This document shows, one piece after another, positions 32,830 through 39,001 of a stretch of DNA of 64,000 nucleotides. The notes below the pieces were generated by a model. That model was not told the DNA's origin, did not search any database, and saw nothing but the letters and a program-made list of their open reading frames with translations. This DNA is from Methanobacteriota archaeon (GTDB taxonomy: Archaea; Halobacteriota; Methanosarcinia; Methanosarcinales; Methanosarcinaceae). The translations under genes were made by a program, and so were the position numbers. Location of the stretch: assembly GCA_023399215.1 (NCBI GenBank), contig JAEWQJ010000011.1:129876-193875 (forward strand), given 5' to 3'. Numbering within the stretch: the stretch's first letter is position 1; every line of letters begins with the position of its first letter.

Positions 32830-32930
32830 AAGCAGACTTTGACTTAATATTTCTGAACACGCAGGCCGTGCCTCAAGAGTGAAACGTGGGTCAGACCCTG
32901 ATCTTTTTAAACCATTGCGAGTATAAGCAT

Positions 32931-33302
32931 ATGGGGATACTTACGGAAGAAAGAGTAAAGATCAATGTTTTTGAAATTGCCGGGGAAAACTGCTGCGTTG
33001 CCGTCTGTGACGGGCAGAAAGTTTATGATATTATTATGGCTGCGCTCTGTGAAAATAAGAAAATAGAACTCTCTTTTGCATACGTGAATGAGCTTACGCC
33101 TGCCTTTTTGAATTCGGCAATAGGACAGCTTTATGGCTGTTTTCCTGCAGAGCAGATTGAGAGCAGCCTCTTATTCACGGATATCTTCGAGGAAGACGAG
33201 ATTATCCTTAAGAGGGTTATCGAGCGGGCGAAAACCTATTTTGAGCGTGCATATGCCTGCAGAAAGGCGTTGAAAGACGTGCTTGGAGGAGAAGATGCGT
33301 AA
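32931..33302 (+). CDS. STAS-like DUF4325 protein
   Basis: A 123-residue protein with a DUF4325 domain: INVFEIAG strand, GQKVYDIIMAAL helix, KIELSFAYVNELTPAFLNSAIGQLYG core and the ESSLLFTDI..EDEIILKRVI end. These domains resemble STAS anti-anti-sigma folds and often sit beside ATPases or toxins. A longer reading from a GTG at 32886 lacks support; MGILTEERVK starts the domain properly. The last codons (GGEDA) overlap the ribosome site and start of the PIN gene, so the two are translated as a pair. Its role as an inhibitor or regulator of the PIN protein is an inference. Confidence 0.78.
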   Translation: MGILTEERVKINVFEIAGENCCVAVCDGQKVYDIIMAALCENKKIELSFAYVNELTPAFLNSAIGQLYGCFPAEQIESSLLFTDIFEEDEIILKRVIERAKTYFERAYACRKALKDVLGGEDA

Positions 33303-33954
33303 GAGCGTTCACCAAGCAACTGTTTTTCCAGTTAGGCGCCGCCCAAGGCTTCGCGCCGGAGTGCCAAGACCCGTAAAACCTGCTCCTGTAAAGGTACATT
33401 CCATAGAAAAATATGATTTTCCCGAAGGCAAAAGCTATTTCTTTGACACCAACATCTGGCTGTACATCTACGGCCCAATAGGCTGGCCTGACCAGCGGTC
33501 GGACGCCTATTCAAAGGCTTTGAAAGAAATAAGGAACTCTGAGGGCACGATCTATATAAACTGCATGATAATTTCAGAATTCATAAATACCTTTGCCAGA
33601 ATTGAGTTTAAGCAGCAGGCCGAATTTACGAGGTTCAAGGAATTCCGAAACTCTCTGGCATTTCGGGCAATTGCCCAGGATATAGCCTATAACGTAAGAA
33701 AAATTCTTAAAAACACCCTCGCCTGCGACCCCGAAATGGAAGCTATAGACCTTCCTGAAGTCATGGACATGTTCGCACAGGGAAAATACGATTTTAATGA
33801 TCTTATCTTTGCCCAGATATGCCGAGCAAAAAATATGGTTTTCGTAACCCATGACAAAGATTTTAGTGAACTTGGAGTCGAGATCCTAACCGCAAATGAG
33901 AGGCTGGTAGATGTGGGGAGAGAAGGGAAAGAAGGAAAAGAAGGGAGGAAATGA
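33295..33954 (+). CDS. PIN-domain ribonuclease-like protein
   Basis: A 219-residue protein. The first 40 residues are basic and Pro/Arg-rich (FPVRRRPRLRAGVPRPVKP), suited to binding RNA. The PIN fold follows, with acidic metal ligands in YFFDTNIW (Asp51), the ISEFINTFARIEF helix (Glu), and DFNDLIFAQICRA and VTHDKDFSEL (Asp). This set is that of an active Mg2+-dependent RNase. The C-terminal tail is Lys/Glu/Gly-rich. GGAGGAGA inside the DUF4325 gene serves as ribosome site, and the genes overlap by 8 bases. By gene pairing it could be the toxin of a toxin-antitoxin-like module, but it is larger than VapC. Confidence 0.82.
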   Translation: MRKSVHQATVFPVRRRPRLRAGVPRPVKPAPVKVHSIEKYDFPEGKSYFFDTNIWLYIYGPIGWPDQRSDAYSKALKEIRNSEGTIYINCMIISEFINTFARIEFKQQAEFTRFKEFRNSLAFRAIAQDIAYNVRKILKNTLACDPEMEAIDLPEVMDMFAQGKYDFNDLIFAQICRAKNMVFVTHDKDFSELGVEILTANERLVDVGREGKEGKEGRK

Positions 33955-33995
33955 CCGGTTTTTAGTTTCCTATTTTTCAGGCTTAACCTCAAGAT

Positions 33996-34126
33996 CTAGT
34001 TCAGTTGATTTTTTATTCTTCTGTTTAATTCGTCAAGGGTCTCTGCCTGCGTGTGACATCCAGGAAGTTCAGGTATAGAAGCTACTTAAATGCCGCTTTC
34101 GTCCTGTTTAAATGTCAATCTTCAAA
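33996..34126 (-). pseudogene. hicB antitoxin remnant
   Basis: The minus strand reads KQDESGI-stop-VASIPELPGCHTQAETLDELNRR, the core of a HicB antitoxin (usual ...GYYVASVPELPGCHTQG). A TAA replaces the expected Tyr codon, and the N-terminal bases are out of frame. The C-terminal DNA-binding part is missing; it ends NQLN-stop. No hicA partner is present. The fragment directly follows the stop of the 108-residue gene on the same strand. Confidence 0.75.
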
Positions 34127-34448
34127 TCAATTTTAACTTTGGGATTTCATAGTCCAGTTCTTCAGCTATGGATAAGTCCAGATCTAAATAAGGTTTTTCA
34201 AACCTGTTTTCGTCAAAAATGGTGAAATTGCCTTTTCCTGTTTTGATTATAAAGCAGTTTTTATCCCTTAGCTCCTTAGATTGCTCGGAGTAGAAATCAA
34301 TTGAAAGGTAATTCGGAGTGAAACTTGATACTTTTAAATTGTGCCTTGTTTTGTACTCGGAGAAATTTCTTTCTGTGGAGTGACCTTGCGTGGAAAGTTC
34401 TTTGAGAAACTCGGGGTCATCGAGGAGCGTAAAACATACATTATGCAT
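34122..34448 (-). CDS. hypothetical protein, possibly truncated
   Basis: A 108-residue reading with alpha/beta character: an N-terminal helix DPEFLKELSTQGHSTERNFSEYK, strand pairs NYLSIDFYS and CFIIKTGKGNFTIFDEN, then an abrupt end at LKLI. The stop coincides with the start of the hicB remnant, suggesting it may have been cut by rearrangement. The N-terminal pattern reminded me of restriction-endonuclease-like proteins, but I cannot support that. The ATG is preceded by weak ribosome-site sequence, so expression is uncertain. Confidence 0.5.
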   Translation of the reverse strand: MHNVCFTLLDDPEFLKELSTQGHSTERNFSEYKTRHNLKVSSFTPNYLSIDFYSEQSKELRDKNCFIIKTGKGNFTIFDENRFEKPYLDLDLSIAEELDYEIPKLKLI

Positions 34449-34564
34449 AATATATAACAGTAGGACGACAGTTAATAAGTTTTTTTATTAAGAAACCGGT
34501 GAGAAACTTGGCGAAAATGATTCATGCTGGCTCACAATCGAATAAAAGGCAAAATGGTCTGAAT

Positions 34565-34699
34565 ATTTCTATAAAAATATATTTTTTGCGACTGCTGCTC
34601 CCCTCTCTCCCAACCTGCCGTTTTTTCCAAAATCATGAAATTCTCAAACCGGCCCCCAAAATAGATAATTCTTAATAGAACCGGGAATACCTGAGATTT
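34565..34699 (+). repeat. 135-bp dispersed noncoding repeat, copy A
   Basis: This block aligns end to end with 36048-36182 (also 135 bases), sharing ATTTCTATAAAAATATATT, CACCTGCCG/AACCTGCCG, a perfect GCCGTTTTTTCCAAAATCAT core, TCAAACCGG and GGGAAT.CCTGAGAT. Identity is roughly three quarters by eye. No frame is conserved between the two copies, so the minus-strand reading across copy A is spurious. The copies bracket the coiled-coil gene and the hicBA locus. Confidence 0.85.
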
Positions 34700-34853
34700 T
34701 TCCCACGACAAATTTATCATTTATGCAAATGAAAATACTATTAATTCCATTTTACTGGTTGAAAAGCTGGCTTGACGGCTCCAGAAAAAGGTTACTGAAA
34801 GGAATTAATAGTAGTGCTCTTATAATCAGATTTACCAAACCGGGGAGAAGATA

Positions 34854-35153
34854 ATGCTTACAAAAGAAGAGATAGAGAGCCAGATTATGGACCTCTGGGA
34901 TGAGATCTTTGATCTTGACGACAAAAGCAAAGAAGAATTAGAGGCTAAGTATGCAGAATGGCGGGAAGTAGAACCACGACTGAACGAAGGGGTAGATGAA
35001 CTCGTAATACATATCGAGTCAATGAAAGGAATCAGTGAAGAAAGCCTGCTTATCTACAAAGAGGTTAAAGAAATCAAAATCAGGTACAAGCAGCAGAAGG
35101 ATGAGATACAGGCAAAAATAGATGCACTGAAGAAGGAAAAAGAACGGGTGTAA
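34854..35153 (+). CDS. small helical coiled-coil protein
   Basis: A 99-residue, highly charged, all-helical protein (TKEEIESQIMDLWDEIFDLDDKSKEELEAKYAEW; KEIKIRYKQQKDEIQAKIDALKKEKE) with no cysteine and no membrane segment. A GGGGAGAAG ribosome site lies 4 nt before the ATG. It lies between the two 135-bp repeats, upstream of hicBA. It could be a structural or regulatory protein; no family is recognised. Confidence 0.65.
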   Translation: MLTKEEIESQIMDLWDEIFDLDDKSKEELEAKYAEWREVEPRLNEGVDELVIHIESMKGISEESLLIYKEVKEIKIRYKQQKDEIQAKIDALKKEKERV

Positions 35154-35312
35154 AGATGTTACTGGCTGCCTTTCCAGAAGAGGCCGAAAAGTAAGATACT
35201 TTCAATACATTTCATAATTATTTTGTTCTTGTTTTTTCATGCAAGGCTGCCACTGGTAAGTTCTTCAAAATTAAATCTCTTAAAAAATATATTTTTTAAG
35301 CTTTGTGCCCCA

Positions 35313-35356
35313 CTTTGTGCTCCCTTTGTGCTCCCTTTGTGCTCCCTTTGTGCTCC
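35313..35356. repeat. 11-bp tandem repeat, four perfect units
   Basis: CTTTGTGCTCC is repeated four times exactly, preceded by one degenerate 12-base unit (35301-35312). An 11-base period cannot keep a reading frame, so the plus-strand ORF across it is not a gene. It lies in the 346-base gap before hicB. Confidence 0.95.
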
Positions 35357-35499
35357 CTCTTTCTCAACCCTCGACAAGTTCCAGTTTCCTGTAAGTTTCC
35401 TCTAAAACATCTCATGGCAAAAAGACTGATCTACATCAGAATTTTCGAGCCGGCATCAGCAAGATAAACATTTTATAGCAATGCGTAAATCTGTTAATT

Positions 35500-35745
35500 A
35501 TGGTCGAAATGTACAGATTTTCAGCTGTCATCCAAAAAGAAGGAAAATGGTATGTTTCATGGTGCCCCGAACTTGATATTGCAAGCCAGGGAGAAACAAT
35601 TGAAGAAGCCATTGAAAACTTAAAAGAAGCAATCGAACTCTATCTCGAAGACGAATATGCTCAGATCCCCGCAGCTGGCCAGGTTTTTACCACAACGGTA
35701 GAGGTCTCTTCCCATGCCAAAACTTCCCACCCCGTCAGCTCGTGA
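35500..35745 (+). CDS. hicB: HicB-family antitoxin
   Basis: An 81-residue protein with the HicB RNase-H-like fold: RFSAVIQKEGKWYVSWCPELDIASQGETIEEAIENLKEAIELYLED, then a short tail. HicB neutralises the mRNA-cutting toxin HicA and may autoregulate the operon. It lacks the C-terminal helix-turn-helix or ribbon of longer HicBs, as is common in archaea. The start ATG follows TTAATT without a clear ribosome site. The hicA reading overlaps its 3' end by 32 bases, but hicA is broken, so this antitoxin appears orphaned. Confidence 0.88.
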   Translation: MVEMYRFSAVIQKEGKWYVSWCPELDIASQGETIEEAIENLKEAIELYLEDEYAQIPAAGQVFTTTVEVSSHAKTSHPVSS

Positions 35746-35927
35746 AGTTATCAGGGCACTCAGCAGCCAGGGGTTTCAGGTGGTTTCTCAGAAAGGAAGT
35801 CACGTAATTTTGCAAAGAGAATCAAACCTGGTCACTGTACCTTCTATGATCCTATAAAAAATCTACATTAAACGCAATCCTGAAGCAGGCTGACGTTTCA
35901 CTTGAAAAATTGCTTGGGCACCTTTAA
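35714..35927 (+). pseudogene. hicA: hicA toxin, frameshifted
   Basis: The first frame reads SAREVIRALSSQGFQVVSQKGSHVILQR..NLVTVPSM, the HicA double-stranded-RNA-binding-like fold including the catalytic GSH histidine, then meets TAA at the codon after MIL. In another frame the missing end continues at once: STLNAILKQADVSLEKLLGHL-stop. One small indel in the CCTATAAAAAA run therefore separates the two halves. The toxin is likely inactive or depends on slippage at the A-run. Confidence 0.85.
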
Positions 35928-36047
35928 TTTTAAGTGACTTTTTTTGAACAGCTTAATTTTGTGCAAGATTTGATTGACTGAAACAGGGATCTTCGATTGC
36001 TTTCAGACGGGACAATGCAGAGTGTATTTCAAATAGCCTACATAATT
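35928..36047. other. short intergenic segment between hicA and repeat copy B
   Basis: No gene or structure is recognised. With the repeat and the purine-rich stretch 36190-36340 it makes up the 540-base gap before the BREX locus. Confidence 0.4.
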
Positions 36048-36182
36048 ATTTCTATAAAAATATATTTCCGGCGCGTACTGTTTCCTTCTCTCCCCACCTG
36101 CCGTTTTTTCCAAAATCATAAAATCCTCAAACCGGACTCCTGAATGCAAAATTTTTGATAGTGCCCGGGAATTCCTGAGATA
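36048..36182 (+). repeat. 135-bp dispersed noncoding repeat, copy B
   Basis: This is the partner of 34565-34699, in the same orientation and of the same length, located at the downstream edge of the BREX locus. Direct copies 1.5 kb apart could recombine and delete the segment between them (coiled-coil gene and hicBA). Confidence 0.85.
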
Positions 36183-36467
36183 CTTGTTGAAAGCTTAAGG
36201 AGGAGATTTTGGAATTTACTGGGAATATCTGTTGGGGAACTTGTTGATGTGAAGGAATTATTGATGAACTTTACGGGATCAGGGGGGTGAAAATGTTGAG
36301 AGGGTGCAGGAGAGGAAGAGGGAGATTTAGTTGGAAAGTTCTACTTACTGGAGCTTAATTATAGTTCAAATTTCATGTTGCTGCTAACAATAAATTAATG
36401 ATCAAAATCGATGACTATCGTCTCATTTATATTGGAAATTTTGTATTAAACATGGCAAAATAATCGT

Positions 36468-37178
36468 TTATGATTTATAAATCAGCAAAAAATCATCTTT
36501 GATTCTATGCTGGTAATCCCAGTATTGACCATTGTATTTTTGGGCTACAGTTTTTAAGTTTGGGATCTCGAAATAATTAAAGATGGATCTTGGAAGATGG
36601 TTCAGTGATATTTGAGGAGATTGTAGAATTTCTCTTGAATATAATTCCAGCATAATTCTAAACTGCTCGTCATTCAAAGGCAATCGCCTCTTTAGTATTG
36701 CTTTATTTTCTTTTTTTTCAGCAATTCCGAAATAATCAAGTGTTTGAATAAAGGATCTCGCAGACCTCCCTACTACATCTCTTTCTCCAAATTCATCAAT
36801 CATTTTCCTTTTCAGGAACTGTATGTCAAATTCTTCTCCGAAATCATACAACCGGAAGATATGTTCTGAAATTTTAAACAGAGTTTCTGTTTTCCCGATC
36901 AGGTAAAAAAGGTATATCGGCTTCATAAATTCAGGACCATACTCTAAACTTAGATCTTTCAGGATCAGATCCTTTCTGACACGAGCTCTATTGTTTTCAG
37001 ATCTGAGAAAGCACCTGAATAAGACCGTCCTTGCCTTCCTTTTTCCTTCCTTTCCGGTCAGTTCAAAGGCGATGCTTTCAAAAGGCGTATTTAACTCAAT
37101 TAGTTTTTGATCAGAAGTAGCGAGAAGCAAACTCTCATAAATCCAGTGGGGTCTTAGAGGTCGGTCAAATCCTATCAT
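36468..37178 (-). CDS. brxA: BREX protein BrxA (DUF1819)
   Basis: A 236-residue helical, basic protein matching BrxA/DUF1819 in length and layout: an N-terminal WIYESLLLA helix, RARVRKDLILKDLSLEYG, FLKRKMIDEFGERDVVGRSARSFIQTLDYFGI and a terminal RDDFLLIYKS-like end (here HRIKDDFLLIYKS). BrxA is a DNA-binding accessory factor of BREX anti-phage systems. Its ATG overlaps the pglZ stop (ATGA), so it is translated with pglZ as the last gene of brxHII-pglZ-brxA. The family call rests on this motif pattern plus the operon context. Confidence 0.85.
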   Translation of the reverse strand: MIGFDRPLRPHWIYESLLLATSDQKLIELNTPFESIAFELTGKEGKRKARTVLFRCFLRSENNRARVRKDLILKDLSLEYGPEFMKPIYLFYLIGKTETLFKISEHIFRLYDFGEEFDIQFLKRKMIDEFGERDVVGRSARSFIQTLDYFGIAEKKENKAILKRRLPLNDEQFRIMLELYSREILQSPQISLNHLPRSIFNYFEIPNLKTVAQKYNGQYWDYQHRIKDDFLLIYKS

Positions 37179-39001
37179 TTTGATACCTCTATGAATGGAA
37201 TGATGACTTCTTCAAGGTGTACTCCCCCATGATTTATGCCAATGATATCTTTTTTTGCGAACATTTTTCTTCCTTTCGGGATAATGATGGAGTCTGTTCC
37301 AAGGGTTTCATAGTTATGGAACAGATAAAGCTCTGTGGATTTATCTTTATAATAATCTCTTGCAAGAACATCCTCAGTGTATTTTAAAGCCCTTTTTGAT
37401 TCTGGGTCAGCAAGATACTTCTCTACAACATAACCGTTTCCCTCGCACCAGATCGTCCCGTGATCCGATGTGATGAAAATTTTGTATTCTGCTTCTAAGA
37501 AAGTCCTGAAAGTTTTTGCAAGTTCAGACTTGTAAAGCTCCGTTTTAAGCAATTCTTGCATCGGAGATTTATTTTTTATATCTATTATATGGGGAAGGTG
37601 GTGAGCTATGTTGTCAATGAGATTATTGATGATCCCAATATATTCAAAATCCAGATAGTTCTGGTTCCAGTTTGAACCTGCATTTCTGAAGCATTTAATG
37701 TACTTTCCTTCCTTATTTTCCCAGTTTTTCTCCACAAATTCCACAAACCCTTTATCTTCGGGTGTGAGTTTGCCTGTATTTTTCTCTCCACAGAAAAGTG
37801 CCCTTCTTGAGATGGAAGTTACTGTGGGCAACATGGCATAAATTGCATTCTCCTTGAAGCCGGAAATCCCGTTTTCTTGCAGGTAAGATTTTATGCAGTA
37901 CCATTCCTGAAAAGCCATGCCATCAAAGCAGAAGAGAAGCTTCTTTTCTCCTTCTTTTTGCCCTATGTACTGCATTGCTCTGTCAATGGTGACAAGGTTG
38001 TCCCGGGAATTTTGAAGGAATAGTTCTTTGTATTGACCGATTATAAAAGGTTCAAACCGAACTGTAAGCTCAGCATCAAGTTTTCTGTAATCTTCTTCTT
38101 CAATAAATCCTTCATCTTTGAAATAGGAAGCTTCTCCCCATTTCATTGCAATGATGCGCCAATCAATAGGGTCGCATTTAAGAATCTCCCATACTTCCTC
38201 AATTGATTTGGACTTTACGAATGATATGGCAGTGGACTCATCAGATTGCATCTTTTCCCTGAATCCTGTGAGAGATAAATTAGAAAAGTCAATGTCGAAT
38301 TCCTTATTCATTGTGTCCGCTTTTCTGTATTCCTGCCACTTTGATTTAATCCAGCTGTTAAAAGATGCAGCATTTTTCCAGATTGTTTCGGGAAGGGGAT
38401 CTGATTCTTGAAAGTCAGACTCAATTTTTATCAGATTTGCTTTAAGAGGTTTCGGTATCGTGTCAATATCTCGATAGGCGATGTACAGGAAAGAAATAAG
38501 CTGCTCTCTGGAGACGATTCTCTGGAGGTCTATTCTCCATATCCAAGAACAGATAAGATTCAGGGTAGATTTTTCATCAGGAGTTTGAGGCAAGTATACT
38601 GAATTTTTACATGAGGTGTACAGCTTCTGATAAATGCTTGCCGGAAAGCTCCGGATAGTTTCATAGTCCAGCTGGGGAAATATATTTTTCAGGCTCCAGT
38701 TGAAAGCCTCTGCTTTATTTTCTATATCTGAAGGGAAGTATACTTCTTCCGAGGGCCTGAAGATAAGTAATTTTTTTGTGAAAGATTCTTTGGTTCCTTG
38801 AGAAAGTTCCTGTTTTTTGCATGTTGAGAGGAAGCCCCGTAATTTTAATTCGCTTTTATAGTTGTGTATATGGAAGTCCTTTTTAAGCTGTTCTTGGATT
38901 TCAGGCACTGACTTGAGGTTATCTGGATCGGAAATTGCAAGTATGTAACTGTAAGAGTTTTTCACCTGGGCTAACAGCTTTGTATACCATTTTTCTTCCA
39001 T
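37175..39001 (-). CDS. pglZ: BREX alkaline-phosphatase-like protein PglZ
   Basis: A 608-residue protein. The N-terminal half (about 1-300) is helical and lineage-specific; the second half is the PglZ alkaline-phosphatase-superfamily domain, with KKLLFCFDGMAFQEWYCIKSYL near 350, AMLPTVTSISRRALFCG near 400 (nucleophile region), and FKIFITSDHGTIWCEGNGYVV near 525 (metal ligands), ending EEVIIPFIEV. PglZ is the hallmark of BREX; its exact reaction in defence is unsettled. Its start overlaps the helicase stop (TAATG) and its stop overlaps brxA, indicating one polycistronic message. Confidence 0.92.
   Translation of the reverse strand: MEEKWYTKLLAQVKNSYSYILAISDPDNLKSVPEIQEQLKKDFHIHNYKSELKLRGFLSTCKKQELSQGTKESFTKKLLIFRPSEEVYFPSDIENKAEAFNWSLKNIFPQLDYETIRSFPASIYQKLYTSCKNSVYLPQTPDEKSTLNLICSWIWRIDLQRIVSREQLISFLYIAYRDIDTIPKPLKANLIKIESDFQESDPLPETIWKNAASFNSWIKSKWQEYRKADTMNKEFDIDFSNLSLTGFREKMQSDESTAISFVKSKSIEEVWEILKCDPIDWRIIAMKWGEASYFKDEGFIEEEDYRKLDAELTVRFEPFIIGQYKELFLQNSRDNLVTIDRAMQYIGQKEGEKKLLFCFDGMAFQEWYCIKSYLQENGISGFKENAIYAMLPTVTSISRRALFCGEKNTGKLTPEDKGFVEFVEKNWENKEGKYIKCFRNAGSNWNQNYLDFEYIGIINNLIDNIAHHLPHIIDIKNKSPMQELLKTELYKSELAKTFRTFLEAEYKIFITSDHGTIWCEGNGYVVEKYLADPESKRALKYTEDVLARDYYKDKSTELYLFHNYETLGTDSIIIPKGRKMFAKKDIIGINHGGVHLEEVIIPFIEVSK

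Noticed and set aside
34532..34720. 62-codon minus-strand frame
   Set aside because: It lies across the 135-bp repeat, whose second copy does not preserve the frame.
35223..35405. 60-codon plus-strand frame with LCAP repeats
   Set aside because: It is generated by the 11-bp tandem array, has no ribosome site, and is a chance frame.
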